Positions 1-7,624 of a DNA stretch of 10,653 nucleotides are shown piece after piece (within the stretch, counting starts at the first letter, position 1; each line of letters starts with the position of its first letter). The translations under genes were made by a program, and so were the position numbers. The notes below the pieces were generated by a model. The model had not been told where the DNA came from, did not search any database, and saw nothing but the letters and a program-made list of their open reading frames with translations. The DNA comes from Euperipatoides rowelli (taxonomy: Eukaryota > Onychophora > Udeonychophora > Euonychophora > Peripatopsidae): NCBI GenBank assembly GCA_003024985.2, contig PXIH01S0034938.1; one strand, given 5' to 3'.

Positions 1-679
1 TACACCGGTATATATAACATCAACTTGTGAAAAAAAGACAACTATTTGCATCATTTTTCATAATTTACATCGTTTAAAACTATATACTGTATATTCTGTA
101 TATAGCAATCCCTCACTATGCGAACCTAATTCGTTCCCCAAAAACCGTTTGTAAGGTGAAAATTTATATAAAGAAAAGCCTATTAGCATAAATTTAAATG
201 GGAAAAATAATAATTGGTTCTCAGACATCAAAAATCAACCCATTCTAAAAAAAAATAGAAAGATAATAAAGATGCAGTATAATATTGATGTGGAATATCA
301 AAGAAATATATAACAGTATTGTACAATATTGCTCTTTTATTGTATAAAAAAGAATTTAAAAATAAAGCTCTGAGATTGAATCAAGAGTGCTGCTTATATT
401 AAAATTTTCTGTAACAATGAAATTCCTATGTACAGTATCTTTCTGTTATGTATTTATTTATTTATCTCATATTGTATCTTTTGTTATGTATGAAATTGTG
501 ATTAAATGTTTACTATCAGTATTTAAAGTAAAGTAAATAAAAAAATAATTTTGTGAAGTAGCAGGCTAAAAAAATGAAAGAATGCTTGATTGCTTAGCTT
601 CACGAAGTTTGCCGAAGTTTGCCGTTATAAAGCTCACTAACTATAGCAGTGAATCACTTCATTGATCATATTTTGGCTT
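1..679. other. AT-rich stretch with no gene seen
   Basis: I see no sustained open frame, splice-signal pair or RNA gene here. The stretch is rich in A/T homopolymers and short TATT runs (about 448-465). The only local structures are a 10-bp tandem duplication at 604-623, listed separately, and scattered TACAGTAT/ATACTGTA octamers at 84-91 and 431-438. Confidence 0.6.
604..623. repeat. Exact 10-bp tandem duplication
   Basis: GAAGTTTGCC occurs twice head to tail. It is more G+C-rich than its surroundings. Most likely it is a small replication-slippage product. No function is suggested. Confidence 0.8.
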
Positions 680-1192
680 TTAAGCTTCTCTCAAAATTCG
701 GATTCCCTCCAAAGTGAGATGATTAGTTGCTGCCAAAATCTCTTTCAAATTTTTTGTGTCAAGAGATAAAATAGGTGGTATATCTGGTCTCCCAACCAAC
801 ATTAGGACTTATTGTTACCTGTTTCTAACTATCTAGGCACTTGTTTAGCTGTGTGATGTGAAAAAATTGCCACACATCTTATCTTAAATGTCGACTTCAT
901 CTACATCATCAAATCCTTTATTTTTCTCATCTTTTACTGTAGAGTGTAGGCTATTCCTCATCAATTAAGTTCCATCACTTTTGGCGCTCAAAGAGACATA
1001 TTTTTTCTTCTTCTTGCCAATAGTTGGGAGAATTGAACAATATAGACTATATGCAGAAACCTCACAAATACACCAGCCAGTTTTATTATCTCTTACTTCT
1101 TAAATAATTACATCCGGAACATTCTCTCTTTCTTTCGATATTAACGGTATAATATTTTCCCGAGATGAAATGTTGGATTTTAAATTATTATC
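680..1192 (-). pseudogene. Possible decayed coding relic (one frame, several stops)
   Basis: One minus-strand frame reads from about 1192 to a TAA at 680-682 with fewer stops at its two ends than this base composition would give. The piece 808-680 is open for 42 codons (includes LVGRPDIPPILSL and ends LTLEGIRILREA-stop). The piece about 1190-894 has two internal stops and contains coding-like stretches such as VKDEKNKGFDDVDEVDI. Five stops cluster between 811 and 896, so no intact product is possible. Around 1140-1030, cysteine pairs appear across two frames (RKRECSGC, then GWCIC...LYC). These vaguely recall the zinc-ribbon tail of piggyBac-type transposases, but I cannot establish that by eye. 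It could equally be chance open frame in AT-rich DNA. Confidence 0.25.
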
Positions 1193-1475
1193 TCAGTACC
1201 TGGTTCTCCCTATTGCTAGCATAATGACTCGTTTTGTTCCGAATCCTTTTTAGTTGAATCTCACTATGGTATTTAGTGAAATTTTTACACAAGAGTTGCA
1301 CTAAGATCATTTGCCGGATTGTTTTTTTTTTTTGACCGCTGATGACTACGGTATATTCCATCACATCTGCAGTGCAGCAAAACCCTCCAACATTTTTTTT
1401 TCGACACACCAAAATTCAATAGCTCCTTATTCCATGGGTAGCCATCTTAACACGTGCTGTCCAATTATAGTCCAT
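1188..1475 (-). pseudogene. Open frame of unknown origin, one internal stop
   Basis: A minus-strand frame from an ATG at 1473-1475 runs to a TAA at 1188-1190, interrupted by one TGA (near 1415). The local G+C is higher than in the flanks, and the residues are mixed rather than low complexity (for example VGGFCCTADVMEYTV and NFTKYHSEIQLKRIRN). It abuts the relic at 680-1192 and may be the upstream part of the same dead element. No family is recognised with confidence. Runs of 9-12 A on this strand are likely sites of frame slippage. Confidence 0.22.
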
Positions 1476-2080
1476 GTGATACTTTTTTTTTTGTCCAACA
1501 GTTTCCTAAACTTAGTACAAAGTATAAAAAACAACATCCCAATGCTGACTAGTGCTGACGTCTATGGGTGAAAACAATAATTATCTTAGTTCAAATGTCT
1601 TTTGTTACTGTATGGATCAACCAGCTTCCTATGAACTGACTTATACAAATAAAAGTTAAGTTTTACAGATGAAAATTTCACCAAAGAATACCAATTCTGT
1701 CCAAGTTATACAATTCATTAATTTCAGAGTTATTACAATATTCAGTTACAAAATGCATTCACAAAGAAAAACAAATATCTACCTTATAACCTATTGTAAA
1801 ATATTGTTGTTTTTACCATTAGTACGGCATGCAGGATTATTATATTATCTATAAATAATGGACTGGTAGGGATTAGGAATAATTCCTGTCCCTCCCTGCA
1901 ATCAACTACTTGTATCAGAATTGTGTTCAACTAATGTGATATATATATACCTCATATACTATATACTCAGATTATTTTGGTCAATCTATCTATCATAAGC
2001 ATATTAAAAGTATTATGAATTATTTCCTTTATATAAGATTGGTATACCACCATACAGTTTAATTATAGTTGAGTTATTCA
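1476..2080. other. AT-rich stretch with no gene seen
   Basis: No supported gene is seen on either strand. Short open frames here are composition artefacts without family features. Local structure is limited to TGCTGAC repeated around TAG (about 1542-1558), the hairpin at 1865-1896, and an alternating TA run near 1941-1970. Confidence 0.55.
1865..1896. repeat. Imperfect inverted repeat (hairpin), 16-bp arms
   Basis: GGTAGGGATTAGGAAT is followed directly by AATTCCTGTCCCTCCC. The reverse complement of the second arm matches the first except for a few bases. There is no spacer between the arms. It stands out as a G+C-rich patch in AT-rich DNA. It could be a transposon-terminus relic or an isolated cruciform-forming sequence. 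No transcript evidence can be read. Confidence 0.6.
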
Positions 2081-2093
2081 TTTTTTTTTTTTT
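2081..2093. repeat. T13 tract at the 3' break of the retrotransposon
   Basis: On the element's coding strand this is 13 A immediately after the last recognisable integrase codons (HWP then a stop). It may be a chance homopolymer, since similar runs of 8-12 occur at about 1322, 1393, 1483 and 5482, or the tail of an RNA-mediated copy. I see no flanking target duplication to support the second reading. Confidence 0.7.
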
Positions 2094-2709
2094 AGGGCCA
2101 ATGGATAGCACTAGGGTTTGTTTCCTAATTGTTCTTAGCTACTAATCCCGAGATACAAGATTTGGTCAGATTAATGGTTTAATGATATCGATGGCCAACT
2201 TCTCGCCAGGTTGTCTGGGCTTGTAAAAATCGCCAACAATATTGGTCCTTAGTGGTAGCATTCATTCTTTGGCAATCTAGACACTCGCTAATGTATTTCT
2301 GGACATCCGTTCGGAATGTGCTCCAAAAATACTTGTCCAACATAGCACTACATAATGTTTTATAATTATTGTGGCATGTCCATTTGCTCAGGTGAATAAA
2401 ATTTAATATTTTCTTCCTGCAAGAAACTGGAACATATATACTATCTATCATTTTGAAAATACAGGGACTGATCTTGAGAACCCCTTTAGCACGCAATACA
2501 CCAGCCGAGTCATTGTAACATCATATGCCACTTTCCCAAGTCTTAGGTAATATAGCAGTGCTGTTTTGTTCACTGATTTGTGTGCACTCTGAGTCCCCTA
2601 TCTGTTGCTCTATTACATAAGAATCTGTTAAAGGTATTGCAACTGGAATAGCTGAGCCTCTAATAGCTAGAGATTGAGTATCTGCGCTCACTAATTCCTG
2701 TATATTACT
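2094..2709 (-). pseudogene. Integrase: H2C2 zinc finger and start of core, truncated
   Basis: One frame is open from 2760 to 2179 except for a TGA at 2521-2523. It first crosses a spacer, then AGVLRAKGVLK and SIYVPVSCRKKILNFIH, then the H2C2 zinc finger: His35 and His42, Cys72 and Cys75 of the 2496-2179 segment, in the form H-x6-H-x29-C-x2-C, with DKYFWSTFRTDVQKYI between. The finger is intact. The link TTWREVG leads to the catalytic core, but a frameshift near 2193 moves the first catalytic Asp (IDIIKPL) to another frame. A further shift gives LTKSC...LVAKN, and homology fades at about 2094 beside 13 T. The rest of the DDE core and the C-terminal domain are missing. Confidence 0.87.
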
Positions 2710-3151
2710 TTTTTGTAGAGTCAGCTGCTCAGCCTTATCAACACCAATGAGTGAGCCCTCTCATTTTTACAAGACCTGAATGCCCACGTACATGTTTCCA
2801 AATGATGGGAATTTTCTCAGAGAGATCATCTATATGCTTGAAATATTTTATATTTTATATAGTTTTCCCTTGTACTGATAGCCAGTTGTTTCCCTTCCAC
2901 TTCTGTAAATTATGTGTAATATTCACAATGGCATATGAACTGTCAGAGCATATCACTAACCCTGGAGCCTGTGCATCAATAGCAACCGTTATGGCCTTGA
3001 TTGTGGCCTGTAATTCTGCTTTATTATTAGAATTATCTTCATCACAAGGTCCAAAGAATTCAGGGAGGTGCGAGTTTTCCCAATATATACCTATTTCCGC
3101 AGTGGCTGATGGTTTAGCATTCTTGCTACAGCTACCATCAGTGTAAGCTAT
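2710..3151 (-). pseudogene. Second RNase H, cellular RNase H1-like
   Basis: The frame continuing from the spacer carries AYTDGSCSKN (first catalytic Asp, about residue 239 of the open segment), GIYWENSHLPEFFGP, NSNNKAELQATIKAI (catalytic Glu 280), LVICSDSSYAIVNI (catalytic Asp 304) and LQKWKGNNWLSVQGK. This spacing and wording fit RNase H1 of the cellular kind, not the gypsy RNase H that precedes it. The frame hits a TAA at 2855-2857, but in the same frame the match goes on to IIWKHVRGHSG (2774-2785 encodes GHSG, the H-loop). A frameshift near 2762 then leads to GVDKAEQL, aligning with the final G(N)E.AD.L motif; the last Asp may be Glu here. In a live element this domain would degrade RNA in RNA:DNA hybrids during reverse transcription. 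Confidence 0.88.
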
Positions 3152-3389
3152 GGGAAAGCTACTGAAGTTCTCTACCGTTTTCTCTTCTGCACTGTGTAGA
3201 GTAGGCTTAGCAATACCTATTCCTATTTTTTTATTTACTATCTTCTTTCCTTCCTGTATGGTATTTGTCTTTTCTTGTGGGCCACTCCTACCTTGAGTCT
3301 CTTTAACTGGTTTACTTTTGTCTTGCACAGATTGGTCAACATTGGAATTTTTTAATTCAGATAGCTCTGCTGGAGGAGTGACTATCCCA
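3152..3389 (-). other. Lys/Glu/Gln-rich spacer between the two RNase H domains
   Basis: About 80 codons, in frame with both flanking domains, are polar and charged (stretches such as DKSKPVKETQGRSGPQEK and EGKKIVNKKIGIGI), with no predicted fold by eye. It plays the part of a tether between the old and new RNase H. A comparable linker is expected wherever an additional domain has been fused into Pol. The reading frame is intact across it. Confidence 0.65.
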
Positions 3390-3930
3390 TCATCATCTCT
3401 TAAATCAAGTAAGTGTGAGATAGCAGAATTTTCTTGGTTGAATACATAGTTTGGTGAGTGTCTAGCTGCCAAGTTGATCCAATTTGTTGTTCTTGTGCTG
3501 CCATCTTTTAACCCGCGAAGGTATCCTACTGCCTTGCTGTCAGTAATAACCTCCACTTTGTAGCTGTGAATCTTGTGGTGGTAATTACAGCCAAAGCATG
3601 TTGTAATTACAGCCAAAGCATGTTGTTCTATTACTGTGTAGTTTTGCTGTGGTTTCGTGAGTTTCTTGGACAAGTATACTACAGGCCATCGTCCGTCTGG
3701 GTGGTCCTGTTCAAGTGCACTAAATATTGCTGCTCCAGAAACTCTAATAACTGGGTATCTTAGAATAGTGACCTCACACACCAATGCTTCATCTTCATCT
3801 GCTCCCCATGTTATTTCTTTCTTCTTTTTGGCCAATAGATTTGTTAGTGGCAAAACTACCAGAGACAGTGATGGAATGAATCGTGTGTAAAAGTTGATTT
3901 TACCTAGTATCCCTCTCAGCTGTTTTTTAG
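3390..3930 (-). pseudogene. RT thumb/connection and first (gypsy) RNase H, catalytically degraded
   Basis: One long frame, open from about 3930 to 2855, starts with the RT thumb and TNLLAKKKKEITWGADEDEAL, then the gypsy RNase H. That domain is recognised by PVVYLSKKLTKPQQNYTVIEQHALAV and VEVITDSKAVGYLRG. The family normally has TDAS before the G.GA.L strand. Here it reads RYPVIRVSGAAIFSA, so the first catalytic Asp and its neighbours appear deleted. Glu (in VIEQ) and the middle Asp (in VITD) remain. The last motif, usually N..AD.LSR, reads ENSAISHLLDL, lacking the expected Asp. An exact 22-bp duplication lies inside the domain at 3581-3624. The TTG at 3853 is not a true start, as homology continues upstream in frame. 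Confidence 0.88.
3581..3624. repeat. Exact 22-bp tandem duplication inside the first RNase H
   Basis: GTAATTACAGCCAAAGCATG plus TT occurs twice, head to tail (3581-3602 and 3603-3624). At 22 bp it is not a multiple of three, yet the long frame passes through both copies. The protein length between the ALA and VITD motifs is close to the family norm with the duplication and too short without it. The duplication therefore probably accompanied or replaced a deletion. Confidence 0.9.
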
Positions 3931-4580
3931 TTTTAGGAGGTTTGTAGAGTGTTCATTGTGGCAAGATTCTCCAGACTGGGAGTAAAACTGCCTCTCTTCA
4001 GGACATGTCCTAGGAATTCAATTTCCTGTCTCATAAATGAATTTTGTCCTTATTGATCTGAACATTCTCCTTGGTAAAGACTTCAAATATCTGTCTCAGC
4101 AATGCTAAATGTTTGTGCACCATGTCTGTAGCTAAGAGTCTATCATCCTGATATATCACTAACAAGGTAGTATCAAGAGGTGCCAGAATCTTCTCCATAA
4201 ATTTTTGAAAAAAGAGCCTACTATTGGATGCTCCCATAGGCATTCTTTTAAATTGATGTTTGCCATATGGGGTCTTGAAAGCATAATATTGGTGAGTCTG
4301 GGCGCTAAGCTGTATTTGATGATACCCATTCTTGATGTCTAATGATGTAAACCATTTTCGGTTCATGAGGTGGTGAAATGTGTCCACAATGCACATAATC
4401 AGATAATCTATTTTCTTTGTTACAGTATTGACTGCTGTGGCATCAAGGATCAGTCTCAACTCCCCATTCTTCTTTTGCTTAACAATTAAAGGTAAGTTCC
4501 ATGGGCTACTGCTTGGTTCAATAATATCACTGTATATGTATTCTTTAAGTTTTTCCTTTAACTTTCCATGCAGTGCCACT
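3931..4580 (-). pseudogene. Reverse transcriptase (Ty3/gypsy type), frameshifted
   Basis: The main frame (4579-4031, 182 codons) covers fingers and palm. In order it shows EPSSSPWNLPLIVKQKKNGE, LRLILDATAVN (usually R..D.R.LN), WFTSLDIKNGYHQIQL with the first catalytic Asp at about residue 81, FKTPYGKHQFKRMPMGASN (usually MPFGL.NAP), and the catalytic box VIYQDD (Asp 145-146). All three catalytic aspartates are therefore present, although the box is YQDD rather than the usual Y[VLI]DD. The frame stops at 4031. The match continues in another frame with EIEFLGHVLKRGSFTPS (about 4028-3970), the RT connection region, and then in a third frame with QLRGILGKINFYTRFIPSL (about 3920-3865), the thumb. 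So there are at least two frameshifts near 4030 and 3935. Confidence 0.92.
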
Positions 4581-4962
4581 GGTATTTAGTACTGAGGCAT
4601 TTTTATGGGTGTATTATCAGATAATTCCACTGTATGCATGAAATTATGTAGTATCCTTAACTTGGAATTTTTAGGTTCCATGATTGCTTTAACCCGTATC
4701 CAATTGCATATGTTTTATCAATAATGGGGTCCAAGTAGTCCAGTTCCAATAGTACTGTGTATATCAGTATGAGTAACATACTGGTTCAATACAGTGTAGA
4801 AACTTCCAAAGGAGTGCTTTGTACCTCATCTATAGGTATCCAACTGCCATTTGGTAGAAAATGTACCAGCAAGTTCTGTGTTTCTTCCATAGTAGTATTT
4901 TCAGAGCTTTTCATATTTTTTTTCCAACCATGAACTCCAGCAAGTTAGATGAAGACTGCATT
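4581..4962 (-). pseudogene. Protease-RT connecting region, broken
   Basis: A frame around 4890-4785 (EETQNLLVHFLPNGSW... then a stop) looks like a spacer between protease and reverse transcriptase. Just before the RT, the sequence includes HTVELSDNTPIKMPQY followed by TAA, which fits the conserved strand entering gypsy RTs (H.I.L....PI...PYR). The Arg codon position after Tyr is replaced by the stop. The middle portion shows no recognisable motif and carries several frame changes. Confidence 0.6.
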
Positions 4963-5477
4963 TTATTCACTGGTATCAAACGAGCCACTACACTTCCCCC
5001 ATAAAGACAAAGTGTTTTGGTGATAGTCAATCAGTGCCAAGTTAGGCTGTAGAAAATCCATACCCAATATGGCTGAGTTGTTTAGAATATTTGTTGCCCT
5101 GTTGCTATTCTGAATGAATGCTTGTATTTATCACCATCTGTGTTCAGCCTGAATAGAAGGTCGAGGTACGATTCAGAGTCAATGAGTCCTCCCAGAGCAC
5201 CTGCAATGGAGCTAACTTCACCTTTGTAGATTTTTGCAGCCAGGCCTAGAGATGTCACTGTGTCCTCGCTTATGATTGAATAATCTGACGCTGGGTCTAC
5301 TAGTCCTTTGACCATGTTCTTCCCCACAAATATATACACCAGGTGTTTCATTCCACCATATTGTCTATTTAGAGAAACTATGGAATTCTGAGATGTATCT
5401 CTAAAAGTGTTTTTCGGAGTAGTGGGATTAACAAAATCTTGCTGTATCCTCTCGTGATATTCATTTCTCCTCTTCAT
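4963..5477 (-). pseudogene. Retropepsin-like aspartic protease remnant
   Basis: The first frame (5477-5082, 131 codons) carries a flap and active-site region with GLVDPASDYSIIS (active-site Asp about residue 61), where families usually have DTG or DSG followed by A/S. The Asp remains, but the Thr-Gly positions read Pro-Ala, which would be expected to impair catalysis. After a frameshift near 5095 the match continues in another frame with the second retropepsin signature ILGMDFLQPN and the usual trailing strand (NLALIDYHQNTLSLWG), ending at a TAA at 4963-4965. In a working element the enzyme is a homodimer that cleaves Gag-Pol. The ATG at 5477 is only a frame opening, not a proven start. Confidence 0.82.
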
Positions 5478-5555
5478 GTTCTTTTTTTTTCTCTAGCCCA
5501 ATTCTTAGCTTGCGGTGTATTGATTCTTTTGACTACAGCAGTAGTCCCAGCTTGT

Positions 5556-5987
5556 TCACCGAGCATATGTCGGTTTATGCTGTTCACCACTTGGGCCTGC
5601 TTCTTTGCTGATTGCTAATGTAGATATAACATGTGTGATTACTTCATCTTCAGCATCAGAATGATTGATTGCTTCAGCCATCATGGTTGATCCATGCTTG
5701 ACCTTAAAACTGCTAAGTCTCTTCTCAATATGGGATGTCATTGACACTGTTTGTCCAAATGTAGTAGGGTATATAAGTGTGGGAGTTATGCCTTCCATAA
5801 ATAGGGATAACATTCATTCCATCCCAATGTAACTGTCGGAGCCTTTGTTGTTGCACCAATCTTTAATGTCCATTAGGCGGTGAGCATAATCCTCAACAGG
5901 TTCACCGATCTCTTGTTTGCATATCTGGATGGCTTTCCAGAGGTCTGCCACCACCTGAGTGTCGAATCTTCTTGAGAATCGATATCT
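5556..5987 (-). pseudogene. gag (capsid-region) remnant of the retrotransposon
   Basis: A single frame runs from the edge of the element at 5987 to a TGA at 5556-5558, broken by one TGA at 5814-5816. The first part contains the pattern typical of the retrotransposon Gag capsid region: a W...AI motif, then GEPVEDYAHRLMDIKDWC, then after the stop FMEGI, which matches the usual F..GL. The N-terminal part of Gag is missing. No CCHC zinc knuckle is visible before the protease. The serine/threonine- and acid-rich tail (about 5700-5560) is not diagnostic. A further short open piece (5569-5474, another frame) links this region to the protease, so a frame change lies near 5560. Confidence 0.75.
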
Positions 5988-6507
5988 AAAAAAAAATAGA
6001 TTTTCTTTATGTATTTGAATATGAGTGAGACTTCAACAATCTGCAAAAGTGGTTAAAAACGATACTTTCAAGGCATTTATTAAAAATTATTATTAGAGTA
6101 ATTTATTTTATAAGAAAAATTTATTTACAAGAACAAAAAAACTTTCTTATTTGCATTTCACAATGTTTTAATGGTAAACTGAAGCCAGTGGACTTTAGGT
6201 TCATCGCAAGCATACAAATTTAAGGAAAAAAAGTATTACATAAAAAAAAAGAAATTAACTTGCCTTACAAAAAAAAAGTAAACTAACGTAAAAAATATAA
6301 TCTTTTACATATTAAGGCTCTTTGAACTTAACAAATTGGGATAAACATTAACTTAGAATAATCTATTTACTCATAATGTTAGTAAATCATAGGTTATAAT
6401 CCAGAAAAGATCTTGAGGAGTTGGAAATATTGAAAAAACAAGATTCATTGGAATATTCATGCTGGAGGAGAATAAAACTGCTATAGTCCTTGATTAAATT
6501 TGGACAA
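5988..6507. other. AT-rich stretch with no gene seen
   Basis: This DNA lies between the broken gag end of the retrotransposon and the hAT element. It is very A/T-rich with many A runs, and has no coding similarity on either strand. No long terminal repeat matching the other side of the retrotransposon is visible. The start of the retrotransposon remnant (T9-A-G at 5986-5995) would look like a 3' splice site on the minus strand, which I take as coincidence. Confidence 0.6.
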
Positions 6508-6515
6508 GATATTAC
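6508..6515. repeat. Left target site duplication of the hAT element
   Basis: GATATTAC directly precedes the CAGGG terminus. It pairs with TATATTAC at 7648-7655 and differs only at the first base. The length of 8 bp is that expected for hAT insertion. Confidence 0.8.
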
Positions 6516-6527
6516 CAGGGTGTCCAA

Positions 6528-6660
6528 CTGTCACTATGGTGCCATAAATTTGCCACATAATTTTTATGGCCCCAGCATAGATTTTGTCACCAGTGACAAA
6601 AAGCGACATGAACTATTTTAAGTATCAAAAAAAGCGACATGGTTAATTGAAATAGCGACA
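6528..6660. repeat. Subterminal AGYGACA motif cluster, left end of the hAT element
   Basis: The 7-mer AGYGACA occurs at about 6591 (AGTGACA), 6602, 6633 and 6654 (AGCGACA), plus once inverted at 6528-6534 (TGTCACT). Two copies are part of a longer repeat, AAAGCGACATG. Such subterminal arrays are the usual binding sites of hAT transposases. The right end does not have this motif and instead carries TTGGCACC/GGTGC copies, so the ends are asymmetric. Confidence 0.7.
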
Positions 6661-7507
6661 GCAATAAATATATTATTTTCTTTTCTATTTTTACCTTTTT
6701 TTAAACAAAGTATATTTTCTAAATAAAAGTCTCATTCCTCCATTAATTAGACTTTTAAAAAGAAATGAAACAAACTTCAGTTGATGTGATTTGATTTCTC
6801 CTCAATCTTGTGAAGTAAACTTCTTTATGTTTTCTACACTGTGATTCTAACTTGTGCTGATGCTTCCAAACTTGTTTTAAGTTACATAATAAATATGTCT
6901 AGCCTCTTGAAGAATTGTAAGGCGATTAGCTTTATTATTTGAAAGTTACTTATCAAATCGGATTTCATTTTTTTAAAATTGCCTTATTTTTTATTTAATA
7001 TTTAAATAAGTCAATTTTATTGTCATACATTATTGAAATTAAAAATTAAATTGTTTAACAATTGGGGTTTTTTTTCTTTCTGTTTTATTGTATTACTGTA
7101 AGTTCTAAGTTTTAATAATATTTTAAATTTGTAGACTATAAGTTAAGGCTCATCAATCGAAATCTGCTGCCAAATTTACTGGTATCAATTTTCTGGAATT
7201 TGGCTTTAATAAAAATAAACAGTTATAAATTAATAAAGGATTGTTAGCATCCTACTATAGCCATTGAATAAAGAGACATGGAATCATTTCCTTTCTATAT
7301 ATAAAAATATGAAAAAATAAAAGTTTGGGCAATAATAATAATTTACTATAGTAGGTAAATTGTCTTCAATATTAAGTATGGTCTTTAAATGAGAATTGAT
7401 CCTTATGTTGTAAGGGGCACAAATTTATGCATGTAACATAATTGTGACTAAAATAAAATACATTAAAATTCAATCGAATTTAGTTGATTTTTTTAAAAAA
7501 AAAATTA

Positions 7508-7624
7508 TATTGGCACCAAATAGCACCAGGACCTCTGAAATTTGAAAAAAAAAAAAGATTAAAATAGTCCTTGATACCAGGTAACATTTTTGGTGCTGAA
7601 CAAATTCTAAATTTTGGCACCAAG
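7508..7624. repeat. Subterminal GGCACCA/TGGTGC motif cluster, right end of the hAT element
   Basis: TTGGCACCAA occurs at about 7510 and 7614, with related AGCACCAGG at about 7522 and TTTGGTGCTG in the opposite sense at about 7590. One matching copy (TGGTGCC) lies in the left terminal repeat. It is probably part of the transposase recognition region. A12 (about 7545-7556) interrupts it. Confidence 0.6.

Larger units (their letters stand above)
2094..5987 (-). mobile_element. Truncated, dead Ty3/gypsy-type retrotransposon with two RNase H domains
   Basis: Read on the minus strand, the recognisable domains come in the gypsy order: gag remnant (5987-5556), retropepsin (5477-4963), reverse transcriptase (about 4680-3930), RNase H (about 3790-3390), spacer, RNase H1-like domain (about 3151-2710), integrase zinc finger and core start (about 2690-2094). 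At least six frame changes and several in-frame stops show it cannot encode a product. No LTR, primer-binding site or polypurine tract was seen. At the 5' side, coding similarity begins abruptly after T9-A-G (5986-5995), beyond which the DNA is plain AT-rich. The 3' side ends in the integrase core next to 13 T (2081-2093). Both ends are therefore truncations. Assignment to Ty3/gypsy rests on domain order (RT-RNH-IN) and RT motifs. The lineage within gypsy is not determined. Confidence 0.93.

Noticed and set aside
1311-1854. Plus-strand frames at 1311-1571 and 1669-1854
   Set aside because: They consist largely of homopolymer-coded Phe/Lys/Asn and show no motif or splice context.
2751-3146. 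131-codon plus-strand open frame
   Set aside because: It is antisense to the second RNase H, whose conserved motifs are unmistakable on the minus strand.
3566-3890. Plus-strand frames at 3566-3763 and 3657-3890
   Set aside because: Both are antisense to the RT thumb and first RNase H; no plus-strand similarity was seen.
5986-5999. T9-A-G as a 3' splice site for a gag-containing exon
   Set aside because: The downstream coding is broken by stops and frameshifts, so it is better explained as the broken edge of the retrotransposon in T-rich DNA.
6483-7576. Shared 12-mer ATAGTCCTTGAT at about 6483 and 7565
   Set aside because: One copy is outside and one inside the hAT element; a repeat of this length is expected by chance in 10 kb of AT-rich DNA.
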